DNA from: Acetobacter cerevisiae
GTDB taxonomy: Bacteria > Pseudomonadota > Alphaproteobacteria > Acetobacterales > Acetobacteraceae
Assembly (NCBI RefSeq): GCF_001580535.1
Contig: NZ_LHZA01000139.1
Coordinates: forward strand, 1 to 50,631
Direction of reading: 5' to 3'
DNA length: 50,631 bases
The notes under the pieces are model-generated. The model was not told where the DNA came from, searched no databases, and saw only the letters and a program-made list of their open reading frames with translations. How positions within the stretch are numbered: position 1 is the stretch's first letter; each line of letters opens with the position of its first letter. A program made the translations under genes and the position numbers. Below are positions 34,352-43,599 of this stretch, one piece after another.

Positions 34352-35204
34352 TGACGATTCTTCCGCCATTCACATGCAAGGTCTGCCCTGTCACAAAACT
34401 TGAGTCCTCCGACGCAAGATAAACATAAGCAGGCCCAAGCTCTGCAGGCTGCCCGCAGCGACCCAATGGCGTATCGGCTCCCAGATCAGCCACGGCTTCT
34501 GGATCAAGCGGCCCCCAACTGGCAGGCTGGAGGGGCGTCCATACTGGTCCCGGTGCTACGGCATTAACACGTATGCCTTTGTCGGCAAGCTGCAGCGCAA
34601 GGGCGCGCGTAAAGCCCATCTCAGCAGCTTTAGTCGTCGTATAGGCAACCAGAGATTTATTGCCTGCAAAAGCGTTAATGGAGGATGTCGAGATAATCGC
34701 AGCGCCTTTTTTTAAATGCGGCAAAGCGGCCCGGGTTATATAAAAATAGCCGTTGATATTCACATTCATATGATGTTGCCAGACCTCATCCGTAATATCA
34801 GTCAGATCTTCACTGACGTATTGTACGCCGGCATTGTTCACGATGATATCAAGCTCGCCCAGTATCTTCACCGTTTCCGCAACAGCATCATTACAAAAAG
34901 AACTGCTTGCAACATCGCCCGCAATCGCCAGCGCTTTGCGCCCTTCTGCTTCAATCAGCCGCACTGTTTCCTGCGCATCTTCATGCTCATCGAAATAAAG
35001 AATGGAAACATCGGCCCCTTCCCGCGCAAAATGAAGGGCTGCTGCGCGGCCAATACCGCTGTCACCCCCAGTAATAAGGGCCTTTTTCCCTTCAAGCTTT
35101 CCGCTTCCTTTGTAATCAGGACGGATATGAACAGCCAAAGGCTTCATGAGCTTTTCAACGCCGGGTTGATGGTCCTGGCTCTGCGGTGGAATGGCGAATG
35201 TCAT
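34344..35204 (-). CDS. SDR oxidoreductase of the YghA / general stress protein 39 type
   Basis: A 286-residue SDR with the long N-terminal extension typical of this group (FAIPPQSQDHQPGVEKLMKPLA...IRPDYKGSGKLEGKKALITGGDSGIGRA). It has NNAG in IIVNNAGVQYVSEDL, YTTTK in VAYTTTKAAEMG, and a terminal GQTLHVNGGRIVNG. Bacillus and enterobacterial relatives are stress-induced. ATG 35204 has AGGAG 8 nt upstream; the longer frame from 35237 has no site. Its 3' end overlaps the AGE-family gene, suggesting that they act on the same or sequential sugar-derived compounds, possibly under stress. Confidence 0.9.
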   Translation of the reverse strand: MTFAIPPQSQDHQPGVEKLMKPLAVHIRPDYKGSGKLEGKKALITGGDSGIGRAAALHFAREGADVSILYFDEHEDAQETVRLIEAEGRKALAIAGDVASSSFCNDAVAETVKILGELDIIVNNAGVQYVSEDLTDITDEVWQHHMNVNINGYFYITRAALPHLKKGAAIISTSSINAFAGNKSLVAYTTTKAAEMGFTRALALQLADKGIRVNAVAPGPVWTPLQPASWGPLDPEAVADLGADTPLGRCGQPAELGPAYVYLASEDSSFVTGQTLHVNGGRIVNG

Positions 35205-35519
35205 GAATCTGCTCCTATAACACTTTGATGTGCGCAAAACATTTAGTGTTAGCGAGAGGTTCGTTTGAAAGTTTCATAAAAAATCATCACGATATCAACA
35301 AATGGGAATTTTTACTTTTTCTAAAACAAGAAAAATTTACTACTCTTTTTATATTCAGGCTATTTCCATGCATCACAATGCTTTATAGCCAACCAGCAGC
35401 ACCCTTTGGCATTATTATAAAATAATCTTAATGCTCATTCAGAAACAAAGAATGAACTTTTTCAGGGACTAATACGTCTCAGGAAGAAAACATATCTTCT
35501 TGCGACGAGGCCGCTTATT
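35205..35519. promoter_or_regulatory. AT-rich divergent promoter region, SDR/AGE operon and GT2 gene
   Basis: These 315 bases contain no gene and separate two divergent units. On the minus strand, CGAAC and GTTT lie 18 bases apart (about 35237-35263); this only loosely resembles the EcfG pattern and is not claimed as a promoter. The middle is strongly AT-rich. GAGG, 10 nt before the glycosyltransferase ATG, is the probable ribosome-binding site. Confidence 0.4.
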
Positions 35520-36608
35520 ATGTCTTTTCAATACCTTGATAATGGGATTACTGGCACGCCTTCAGTAACAGTTCGAGAAAGCTTTTTCTGGAAAAAACAA
35601 AGAATTATTGCCATTCCAGCCTGTAATGAAGAAGAGCACATTATTCCCTGCCTGATCGCTCTGGCAACGCAATCCTACGCTCTGCCAGATAAGGTTGTTC
35701 TGTGGCTTAACAACACCACAGACAAAACCTGTGACCGGGCACGCTCCCTACAAGACAAGCTCCCCTTTACCCTGGAGATTGTTCAGGTTGTCTATCAACC
35801 GCACTTAGCGAGTGCAGGAACAGCCCGCAGAGAAGCCCTGGCGCATGCCGCCAGACATGCGCCCCTTGATGCTCTGCTTTTTACAACCGATGCGGACGCA
35901 GAAGTCTCGAAAGACTGGATATACCGCACGCTTGAAGCGTTTGCTCATTACCCGGTAGAAGCCGTCTTTGGGCGAGCTCTTCTCCTGCCGTCTGAATCCG
36001 CAAAAATTCCCCTGCATTTGCATCAGGATGAACAAGCAGAGCAGGCTTATGGCGCACTGCTGGATCAGATTACTCTGGAATTGTGCCCGGAACCTCATGA
36101 CCCATGGCCACGGCATATCGAACATTCAGGCGCCAGTATCGCCGTAACACGGCAGGCCTGGGCGCAGGTGGATGGAATACCAGATGTTCCGACGGGGGAA
36201 GATCGTCAGTTTTATAAAATATTAAGACAGAACGGCATCCCCGTGCGTCATGCACCAGACGTTATCGTTTACGTTTCAGCCCGCCTTTCTGGCCGTGCGC
36301 AAGGCGGCATGGCGGAAACCCTTGCGCGCAGGCTACGCGCGCAGGATGAATATATTGATGAGGTTTTTGAGATGGTCTCAAGCCGATTGCGCCGTATTCG
36401 TAAAGAACTGGCCTGCCGGGGTAAAAATCAGCCCGGACCTGCTCTCGCGGACTGTCCTCCCACACGTATCCGGCGAGACGATCTTGAAAAACACGCCAAG
36501 CGCGCACGGCGCGTGCTCAACTTTCTTCGCCAGACGCGCCCCTGCCTTTCTGAGAATTTAAGCCATACGCCAGCCGATCAATGCGATAGCTACTCCCCCG
36601 CACGCTAA
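35520..36608 (+). CDS. Family 2 glycosyltransferase
   Basis: A 362-residue GT-A enzyme. It starts with the nucleotide-binding strand IIAIPACNEEEHIIPCLIALATQS; the metal-binding Asp124-Ala-Asp126 lies in LFTTDADAEVSKDW, and an acidic GEDRQFYKILRQNG serves as the probable base. There are no membrane helices, so it acts in the cytoplasm, perhaps on a nucleotide sugar. The C-terminal ~80 residues are Arg-rich and unlike usual GT2 proteins. Its 3' end overlaps the convergent methyltransferase gene by 92 bp. Together with that operon it may glycosylate the same product. Donor and acceptor are unknown. Confidence 0.88.
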   Translation: MSFQYLDNGITGTPSVTVRESFFWKKQRIIAIPACNEEEHIIPCLIALATQSYALPDKVVLWLNNTTDKTCDRARSLQDKLPFTLEIVQVVYQPHLASAGTARREALAHAARHAPLDALLFTTDADAEVSKDWIYRTLEAFAHYPVEAVFGRALLLPSESAKIPLHLHQDEQAEQAYGALLDQITLELCPEPHDPWPRHIEHSGASIAVTRQAWAQVDGIPDVPTGEDRQFYKILRQNGIPVRHAPDVIVYVSARLSGRAQGGMAETLARRLRAQDEYIDEVFEMVSSRLRRIRKELACRGKNQPGPALADCPPTRIRRDDLEKHAKRARRVLNFLRQTRPCLSENLSHTPADQCDSYSPAR

Positions 36609-37149
36609 GATCAGGTTCCCAGTGCAGCGCCCGACACGCTTCAATAAAACAGTCAGAAGCTTCATCACCGGTGCAGGGTGTATCCGTCGGGCCTGTCCAG
36701 TTTACAATCAGAATACTCCCTGCTGCAGTCAGGCTCTGTGTCACCATGCCTGCAAGGCGCTGAATATCACCGACACTCAAAAAATAAAGAATTTCAGAAA
36801 TGAGAACGAGATCGCACCCTGACGCTGCCAAGACGGGGTAGTCTGCCGGCAGAAATGCTTTGATGAACGTAACGTACCCCACTCCCTCACAGCGCTTCTT
36901 TGCTCTCTCAAGAGCTGTTTCTGAAGCATCCACGCTCAGTATACGTTTGCAATATTGTGCAAGCGCCAATGTGCTAACCCCTATTGCACACCCCAACTCT
37001 ACAGCGAAAGACACAGGACGAATTGGGAGGCATTCCAGAACCTTTGCCAGTTTCTTTTGTTCATAAAGACTACTTTCAAAATCCCACGGATCATCGCTCT
37101 TTTGAAAGAGATTTTCAAAAACGTCTGGTTTCCAGGTTTCCTTACTCAT
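36517..37149 (-). CDS. SAM-dependent methyltransferase, NodS-like
   Basis: A 210-residue class I methyltransferase. Motif I is VELGCAIGVSTLALA (Gly-x-x-x-Gly SAM site), followed by ILSVDASETALERAKKRC and DLVLISEILYFLS. The N-terminus FENLFQKSDDPWDFESSLYEQKKL is the characteristic opening of the NodS group, whose founding member N-methylates the free amine of deacetylated chitooligosaccharides. The ATG at 37149 overlaps the stop of the PIG-L gene (ATGA), so the two are co-translated. The substrate here is unknown, but the deacetylase partner makes an amino sugar plausible. The 3' end overlaps the opposing glycosyltransferase gene. Confidence 0.85.
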   Translation of the reverse strand: MSKETWKPDVFENLFQKSDDPWDFESSLYEQKKLAKVLECLPIRPVSFAVELGCAIGVSTLALAQYCKRILSVDASETALERAKKRCEGVGYVTFIKAFLPADYPVLAASGCDLVLISEILYFLSVGDIQRLAGMVTQSLTAAGSILIVNWTGPTDTPCTGDEASDCFIEACRALHWEPDLSVRGSSYRIDRLAYGLNSQKGRGASGEES

Positions 37150-37877
37150 GAGGCAATAAAAATTTCATACGGTTGAAGCATTTTTTCCAGTAAGTGTTCG
37201 GGCAAAACAAAGCCACTGGGATCATCCTTTACGACGAGCCCCCGCTGACTCCTATGAGCCTCAATGGCGCGTCGTTTGGAATGCAGGAAAGCTTCAACAT
37301 TGAGACGCCATCCAGCGGTCTGCGTCTCTTGAAGGTCCTTTTCAGGGGGCAGTGTCAGCCCCCATACAGGATAAGCCAGTATTCTGAGTTCTGGTTGCAA
37401 AGCTTTTAATCGCTGCCCCATGATCCAGACCGCTTCATGATCACAATGGGGATCGTGACGCCAGGTTACGAGAATATTCTGGCAATGATATTGTTCCACC
37501 AGATTCTGCAAATGGCGAACAGTCTGCTCAAAAACAGCCCCTTCAGTGGGAACTGCTGTATCCGGAAGGTCGAGAAAAAAAAGACGATCAGAAGAAAGAC
37601 CAAGAGCACTGGCCGCATTTCGACTTTCTTCCTGCCGACACAAAGCAAGTCGTTCGGGTGGCCAGAGCGAAGAACCGGGATGGGACGCAGCCCCATCTGA
37701 CACGATCAACACAACGGGTGGACACCCATGTTTGATGGCTGTTGCTATAAATCCTGCACACCCCAGACTTTCATCATCAGGATGAGGTGACAGTATAAGA
37801 GACGTTCCCGGCGCAATTTTATCAAAAGAGGCAACCGGAAATCTGGAAAAATTCTCAAGGACTTCCCTGACCTTCAT
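37146..37877 (-). CDS. PIG-L (LmbE-like) family N-deacetylase
   Basis: A 243-residue zinc hydrolase. The metal motif His32-Pro-Asp34-Asp35 lies in ILSPHPDDESLGCAG and the third ligand is His147 in HDPHCDHEAV. The family removes N-acetyl groups from GlcNAc conjugates (GPI precursors, mycothiol, bacillithiol and some antibiotics). No signal peptide is seen, so it should act in the cytoplasm. It shares ATGA overlaps with both neighbours: the acyl-CoA dehydrogenase-like gene upstream and the methyltransferase downstream. The three therefore form one translationally coupled unit. The substrate cannot be assigned. Confidence 0.9.
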   Translation of the reverse strand: MKVREVLENFSRFPVASFDKIAPGTSLILSPHPDDESLGCAGFIATAIKHGCPPVVLIVSDGAASHPGSSLWPPERLALCRQEESRNAASALGLSSDRLFFLDLPDTAVPTEGAVFEQTVRHLQNLVEQYHCQNILVTWRHDPHCDHEAVWIMGQRLKALQPELRILAYPVWGLTLPPEKDLQETQTAGWRLNVEAFLHSKRRAIEAHRSQRGLVVKDDPSGFVLPEHLLEKMLQPYEIFIAS

Positions 37878-39007
37878 AGACTTTCTTCCGGCCAGTCATG
37901 GTCGACAAACCACGCAGCGGCATCTGTCAGCGCCTCATCGGGCGCTGGCTGCCGCAGATAAGTCATCAAATCTCTCATGACCTGCTCCACCGCTTTACCT
38001 TTCACAAAAGCAGACAACCCCAAACTTCTTTGAACGAGCGTAATCAACTCCAACGCCGCCCGTTCAACGGCAAGACGGGCAAGATTAACGATTGCCACCA
38101 CGTCTTCTGGCGTCATCCGGGGCGCATAGGCGGCTTTAGCGGCTTGCTCGACCCACATGGCAGCCGTTTTCTGCAAAATAAGCGCCTCCCCGATCCGGCT
38201 GAGTTGATGCGGATTATCTGCCCGGCCTCGCTCCAGCAATTCTTGCCTGAGAAGGTCAATCAACCGATCCATTGCGCCTAAGGCAACGGCCGACCCCCGC
38301 CAGGCACCTGCGGAGAATTCGGGCTGCCGCAAATAATCTCCTACTGAGCCGAGAATATGATCTGAAGAGATAATAACATCTGCAAAATCATAAGCGCCCG
38401 TCCCACTGGCCTGCATCCCGGTTAATGTCCCCGGCCCTGCCCGCCTGCGATTGGCCTCCGTTGTGGGCGCCAGAAGCATGATGGAATACCCGTGCTGGGT
38501 GGCGGCTGTTATCAGAGCCACACTGACGTGCCTGACGCCGCTGGCAAACCCTTTAATTCCGGCCAGCCTGTACTGCCCCTTCTCTTGCCTGATCGTCACA
38601 GGCGGCACGCCGTCCGTAACCCATATACCGGCCAGTATTCCGCTTTGCAGAAGGCGTGCAAACGCGCGGCGCTGCTCATATGTCCCGTAAAGCTCCACAA
38701 GGCGCACAACATTGACGTGCCCTTCCAGGCAGCGCCCTAAAGACAGGCTCACGTAACCTGTTCGCCGCAGAAGGGTCATAAGAACCAGTCCCCCTTCCGG
38801 TGTTCGGCATAGATCCAGACCACCTTCCTCACGCGATAACAGAGCGTCTAAGGCACCAATCTCACGTAAGGCCTTCAGAAATTCGGCAGGGAAAACATTT
38901 TCTTCCTGAACATAATGGGCAGCTTTCCATCCATCGAAGAGATTTTTTATGTCGGTTCGAAAACCAGAAAGATTTTTTATGGAAGTCTTCTCATCTGAAA
39001 TTAACAT
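37874..39007 (-). CDS. Acyl-CoA dehydrogenase-like flavoprotein
   Basis: A 377-residue protein of the acyl-CoA dehydrogenase fold: an N-terminal helical domain (FPAEFLKALREIGALDALLSREEGG), a middle beta domain with GIWVTDGVPPVTIRQEKGQYRLAGIKGFASGV, and a C-terminal helical bundle. The conserved GTGAYDFADVIISSDHILG corresponds to the family's substrate and FAD loop. The catalytic Glu of classical enzymes is not obvious by eye, so it could act on a non-CoA substrate, for example as an amine or hydroxylating flavoprotein. It starts the minus-strand operon and overlaps PIG-L by 4 bp. A role in fatty-acid oxidation is unlikely given its partners. Confidence 0.8.
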   Translation of the reverse strand: MLISDEKTSIKNLSGFRTDIKNLFDGWKAAHYVQEENVFPAEFLKALREIGALDALLSREEGGLDLCRTPEGGLVLMTLLRRTGYVSLSLGRCLEGHVNVVRLVELYGTYEQRRAFARLLQSGILAGIWVTDGVPPVTIRQEKGQYRLAGIKGFASGVRHVSVALITAATQHGYSIMLLAPTTEANRRRAGPGTLTGMQASGTGAYDFADVIISSDHILGSVGDYLRQPEFSAGAWRGSAVALGAMDRLIDLLRQELLERGRADNPHQLSRIGEALILQKTAAMWVEQAAKAAYAPRMTPEDVVAIVNLARLAVERAALELITLVQRSLGLSAFVKGKAVEQVMRDLMTYLRQPAPDEALTDAAAWFVDHDWPEESL

Positions 39008-39235
39008 CCTTCAGCGTCCATCCCCACTAACGTCCTTCCTGCAACGTATGGGCCTTGAGAGAGGATGCTACACTGAAGGAAAATCCTCGGTCACTTTATG
39101 TTGAAAACTCCTCTTCTTTCCCGATGAGCAGGAAAGTGAAAGTCGTCACATCTCATCCGAGCATATCATCTCGTCATGACGAGCACCCATCCATTTATCT
39201 AAAAAACCTACTTCTCTTCCTGCGCGCGCCATGAC
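39008..39235. other. Spacer between treY and the acyl-CoA dehydrogenase operon
   Basis: No gene is seen here. It holds a perfect 14-bp palindrome CTCGTCATGACGAG (39170-39183). Transcription from treY could read through into the downstream operon, as I see no strong intrinsic terminator with a U-tract on the minus strand. Confidence 0.4.
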
Positions 39236-41812
39236 CTAACGTGACGCAATAAGCACATCGAAAGGCACAGACCCATAAAAATAATCCAGACCAAAAGCAG
39301 ATGAATTTTTAAAAGAATTTCCCCATAAAATACTTTCCCACGCTTCACCCTCTTCCTCTTCGGTCAGGGAAAGGTGTGTTGTATTCCAGCCCTTCTCATG
39401 GCTTTGCAACGAATCATCCATAGAAAGAGACGACCCGAAGCGCGTTACAATGACCAGCATTTTCATGTCTTCTGCAAAACATTGAAATGCCACAACATGA
39501 TCAGCGAGTTCACCTTGAACCGAAACAGCTTCATAGCGGGGATTTATAAAGAGCTGCGGATAATTTTCTCTGAGCTTCAGAAGTTTAAAAAGAAGATGCT
39601 GTTTGATCCGCCCATCTCGCCAACTGGACGCCAATGTTGCCAGACGATTGTCAACCTCAAGATCTTTCCCGAGGCGAGAGTAATCAACCGGCCGCCTGTT
39701 ATCCGGATCAACAAGACTAAAGTCCCATCCTTCCCTTCCCTGATACAAATCAGGCACTCCGGGAACTGTAGAACGCAGTATGACCTGCGTAAGGCTATTC
39801 AGAGCGGCTGCCGGAGAAATGTGATCTACAAATGCAGAAAGTTCTTCAACAAATGAGGTTTGCAAAAGCTGCCTTACAAAATGCTGGCAGCTTTCTTCAT
39901 AATTCGCATCAGGGTCTGCCCAGCTTGTTCTTAAACCTCTCTCACGCAGAGCTTTGGTCAGATACGTCTCCAATCTTTTTGGAAGGTCAGAAAGTTCCTC
40001 TGTATCAACAGGCCATGCAGAGATAAGTGTCTGGTAGAAAAAGAATTCATCAGCCCTACTCACGGAAAAGTCTGCGCCCGCCTGCATGTGTAAGGCTTTA
40101 TTTTTTTCAAACCAGAGCGCTACAATCTGCGTCCAGTTGGCTTCAGGCTCACTAAGGACCATAAGGCGCGCTCTGCCGTCCTCTCCCCTCTTATGATCGT
40201 GTGTGGCTGTACAGAGCAGAGCCTGTGGGTGTGACGCAAGACGTGTCAGGTTTGTCTGGTGAAACGCGTGAATGCCTTTGCAGAAAATAGCAGGATCTGT
40301 TCCAACTTCATTCCGAGAGAGCAGACGATCATAGCGGTAGAAAGCCGTATCCTCGCCCGACTTGGCAACAAGCGGGGCTGTCAGATGCACAAACATATCC
40401 TGAAAACTTTTTCTGTCAGAACTCAGGGGAGAAATCTGGCTTAAAAGCTTTTTCAGGGACATCAGTAGAGGAATGGAGTGTGCTGGCAGCCTTTTCTTCG
40501 CATGCTCACAGGCTTCAGACAAATACGAACGGCTCTGTTCACTCAGCTTCGTCTCAGAAAAATAAATACGGTACACCGGAAAAGCTAATAAAATTTCTTG
40601 TAATACACACGCAATAGCGTGCTGGGTAATATTCTGCTCTGGTGGAAAAAACTCCTTAAGAGACTGCGCCAGATCCTGAAACATCTTATAAAATGATGAG
40701 TTCAGTTTTTCATCACGTGCAGTCCTCATGACTTTGGGATAAGGATGCGGGCCCAACTGCGCCCATAAGGTATTCAGCCTTTCTTCTCCCGCCGGATGAT
40801 GCAGAAGCAAAGAGACCTGTTCGAGAGAATCATAGCCGGTGGTCCCGCTTACAGGCCAGTTTTCGGGCAAACGTTCTCCGGATGAGAGGATTTTCTCTAC
40901 AAAAATGATGGGCGCATCACGTAGGTTTTCTGGCCTTTCAGGCGTCAGAGCGTTCAGGGTTTGCAGCAACGCCTGACAATACCGCGCAGGCTGAAGCAAT
41001 CCATCGACATGATCAACACGCACGCCATCAATCAGACCACGCCGATAGAGATCAAACATATAGGCATGCGTGCGCGCGAAAACCTCAGGACGTTCCATCC
41101 GCAGAGCGATAAGCGCTGTAACGTCAAAAAACCGACGCCAGTTGAGCAGATCACCAGCAGTCTGCCACCAGACCAGCTGATAATGCTGCTTTTGCAAAAG
41201 TGCCAGAAGATTGGATTTTCCCTCTAGAGTCTCGGGATTAAAGAAATCCGCAAAAAGCTCTTTTTCAGTATCTGAGAGGCTTTCTGGTGCGAGAGGAAAA
41301 ATTTTATCTTCGTAAGTGATGACAAAAGAATGTGTGTCTTCCTGATAAGAGACGCGGATCTTTTGATCTTCTAAAATTTCTTCCAATGATTTTTCGAGAA
41401 AAGGAAGAATGATTTTATGCGTCTCCTGCTCAGCGAAAACACTCCAGTTGATATCAAAGTAATACGCATACTGGCTCTCTCTTCCGTATTGCAAAACATC
41501 CTGCCACCATGCGTTCTGAGGGTTTGTCGTCATATGATTAGGCACAATATCAAGAATGAGGCCCATATCGTGCGCACGCAGCGTTTCAACCAGAGCCAGC
41601 AACCCCTTCTCCCCGCCCCTTTCTGAGTCAATAAAATCCCAGCTTATCGTATCATAGCCATGAAGAGAGCCTGATGCTGACGCTAAAAGGGGCGACGCAT
41701 AAATATGACTAATACCGAGTTTTTTAAGGTATGGAACCAATGAGATTGCATCATACAAAGTATAGTCTTTATGGAACTGAATCCGGTAGGTCGCACGAAG
41801 TGATAGTGTCAT
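39236..41812 (-). CDS. treY: Malto-oligosyltrehalose synthase
   Basis: An 858-residue GH13 enzyme that converts the reducing end of a maltodextrin into a terminal trehalose unit by intramolecular transglycosylation. The N-terminus RATYRIQFHKDYTLYDAISLVPYLKKLGISHIYASPL is diagnostic. The nucleophile is Asp267 in GVRVDHVDGL and the acid/base Glu306 in FVEKILSSGERLP. The third acidic residue is probably in ATHDHKRGEDGRARL, a slight variant of the usual THDTKRSEDVRAR. Its ATG overlaps the treZ stop by 4 bp. Together they release trehalose from glycogen-derived chains. It is the last gene of the glgA-glgB-treZ-treY run. Confidence 0.95.
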   Translation of the reverse strand: MTLSLRATYRIQFHKDYTLYDAISLVPYLKKLGISHIYASPLLASASGSLHGYDTISWDFIDSERGGEKGLLALVETLRAHDMGLILDIVPNHMTTNPQNAWWQDVLQYGRESQYAYYFDINWSVFAEQETHKIILPFLEKSLEEILEDQKIRVSYQEDTHSFVITYEDKIFPLAPESLSDTEKELFADFFNPETLEGKSNLLALLQKQHYQLVWWQTAGDLLNWRRFFDVTALIALRMERPEVFARTHAYMFDLYRRGLIDGVRVDHVDGLLQPARYCQALLQTLNALTPERPENLRDAPIIFVEKILSSGERLPENWPVSGTTGYDSLEQVSLLLHHPAGEERLNTLWAQLGPHPYPKVMRTARDEKLNSSFYKMFQDLAQSLKEFFPPEQNITQHAIACVLQEILLAFPVYRIYFSETKLSEQSRSYLSEACEHAKKRLPAHSIPLLMSLKKLLSQISPLSSDRKSFQDMFVHLTAPLVAKSGEDTAFYRYDRLLSRNEVGTDPAIFCKGIHAFHQTNLTRLASHPQALLCTATHDHKRGEDGRARLMVLSEPEANWTQIVALWFEKNKALHMQAGADFSVSRADEFFFYQTLISAWPVDTEELSDLPKRLETYLTKALRERGLRTSWADPDANYEESCQHFVRQLLQTSFVEELSAFVDHISPAAALNSLTQVILRSTVPGVPDLYQGREGWDFSLVDPDNRRPVDYSRLGKDLEVDNRLATLASSWRDGRIKQHLLFKLLKLRENYPQLFINPRYEAVSVQGELADHVVAFQCFAEDMKMLVIVTRFGSSLSMDDSLQSHEKGWNTTHLSLTEEEEGEAWESILWGNSFKNSSAFGLDYFYGSVPFDVLIASR

Positions 41813-43566
41813 GCTACATCCTCCACACAGGCAACCAGCGAGAACGCAGGCAAGAGCCCAACCCGTCTATTCTCAGAAGATTCATAAATCAGATGATATG
41901 TTTCTGAGATCTCATATTTTGTTTCAGAAAAATTGATAAAAAGAATAAGGATTTTCTTGTTATCTAAACGCCAGCGAGCATGTAAAGCGCCAGTGCCTAA
42001 TACCTGCACGCCAGCACTCTGAACGTCATGCAAATATGGGATAATCCACTCTCTGCGCAAAGCCAGAAGCTGCCGGGTCAGGGCAAGCCACGCCCTTCCC
42101 CTCTCAGTCTCACGCGCAACTCTCTCTGGCCGGGAGGCTTCAAAAGTCGCCAGCGCATTAGGATCAGGAATACGTTCCCGGTTTTTCTCATCTTGAAAAG
42201 CCGGAAACTGAGCAAACTCTTTTCGCCGCCCTTCCCTTATTTGCTCTGCCAGTTCACCATGAAAATCACAGAAAAAATAAAAGGGGGTCAGGCTACCCCA
42301 TTCTTCTCCCATAAAAATCATAGGAATCATTGGGCTTAAAAAAAGCAACGCATAAGCCGCTTTGACTGCCTCTGGTTTTGCCAAAGCCAGAAGCCGCTCT
42401 CCTAAGGCACGATTGCCAGTCTGATCATGGTTTTGCAAAAAGAGGATAAATTTCGTAGCTGAGAGATCTCCACTTGCCATTCCGCGATTTTTACCGGAAT
42501 ACGGGTTGAGCTGCCCTTGATAAACAAAACCTTCAGCCAGGACCCGTGCGAGATCCTGCGTAGGATCTTTGGCAAACATCTTGTAATATCCGTCGCGTTC
42601 TCCGGTTAGCAAAACATGTAGAGCATTATGCCCGTCATCATTCCATTGGGCTGTAAAGCCGTCCCGAAGCAATCCTGCATCATTATTCTCGTTTTCAAGA
42701 ATTAAATGGACATGCCGTCCAGACTCAACGGTCCTCTCTACCCTCTCGCGTAAAGCGCCAAACCATGCATGATCAGAAATAGCTGACGCGGCATCAATCC
42801 TCACTCCATCAAACCGATATTCCATCAACCAGTACAGCACATTTTCTATAAAGAAATTGGCAACTTCCGGTTTATCAAAGGCAATACCTGTGCCCCAGGT
42901 CGAGTTCTTTGCATGGTCAAAAAATGCGTCCGCATAGACAGGCAGAAAATTTCCTTCTGGCCCAAAGTGATTATAGACCACATCCAGAAAAACCATGAGC
43001 CCGCGGACATGAGCTGCATCGATCAGGCTTTTCAATTCATCTGGGGAACCGTAAGGAGCCGCAGGCGCGTAAGGCAACACCCCGTCATATCCCCAGTTTC
43101 TGGTTCCTCCGAAGCTATTGATGGGCATAAGTTCAATGGCCGTTATGCCAAGCGCTACCAGTTCATCAAGCTGCCGCTCTATGCCATTATATCCCCCCAG
43201 CAAACCGGCGTGGAGTTCATAAATCACAGCTTCATTCCATGGCCGACCCTGCCATTCCGGACACTGCCACTGATAAGCCTCAGGATCAGTCACGACGCTC
43301 ACCCCCAGCACTCCATCCGGCTGACTGCAGCTTGCAGGATCAGGAACAGACTGGCCGCCGGAAACACGAAAACGATACCGTGTTCCTGCACCGCAAGTAG
43401 CCTTCAAACTGAAGAGACCCTGCCCATCAGAATTCATTCTCTGAGCAGGTTTCCCTTCAATCTCTAAAAACACCTCCTCACTGGACGGGGCCCAGAGCGT
43501 GAAAGCTGTCCGCTCTTCTGCTTCCAGTTCCGCACCAAATGTTTTTCTAAACCGAAATGTCTGCAT
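41809..43566 (-). CDS. treZ: Malto-oligosyltrehalose trehalohydrolase
   Basis: A 585-residue GH13 enzyme that hydrolyses the bond next to the terminal trehalose, releasing free trehalose. It has an N-terminal CBM48-like beta domain (TAFTLWAPSSEEVFLEI), then the barrel with DVVYNHFGPEGN. The nucleophile is Asp258 in VRIDAAS, the acid/base Glu291 in LILENENND, and the third acid Asp381 in LQNHDQTGNRA, a motif typical of TreZ. It overlaps treY by 4 bp and follows glgB after 33 bp, so branched glycogen synthesis and trehalose release are encoded together. Soluble and cytoplasmic. Confidence 0.95.
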   Translation of the reverse strand: MQTFRFRKTFGAELEAEERTAFTLWAPSSEEVFLEIEGKPAQRMNSDGQGLFSLKATCGAGTRYRFRVSGGQSVPDPASCSQPDGVLGVSVVTDPEAYQWQCPEWQGRPWNEAVIYELHAGLLGGYNGIERQLDELVALGITAIELMPINSFGGTRNWGYDGVLPYAPAAPYGSPDELKSLIDAAHVRGLMVFLDVVYNHFGPEGNFLPVYADAFFDHAKNSTWGTGIAFDKPEVANFFIENVLYWLMEYRFDGVRIDAASAISDHAWFGALRERVERTVESGRHVHLILENENNDAGLLRDGFTAQWNDDGHNALHVLLTGERDGYYKMFAKDPTQDLARVLAEGFVYQGQLNPYSGKNRGMASGDLSATKFILFLQNHDQTGNRALGERLLALAKPEAVKAAYALLFLSPMIPMIFMGEEWGSLTPFYFFCDFHGELAEQIREGRRKEFAQFPAFQDEKNRERIPDPNALATFEASRPERVARETERGRAWLALTRQLLALRREWIIPYLHDVQSAGVQVLGTGALHARWRLDNKKILILFINFSETKYEISETYHLIYESSENRRVGLLPAFSLVACVEDVA

Positions 43567-43599
43567 GGTCAGAAGCCTTTTTGTGCAGGGGAAAAATGC

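Noticed and set aside
35237..35263. EcfG promoter for the stress-type SDR
   Set aside because: CGAAC-N18-GTTT deviates in both boxes and in spacing.
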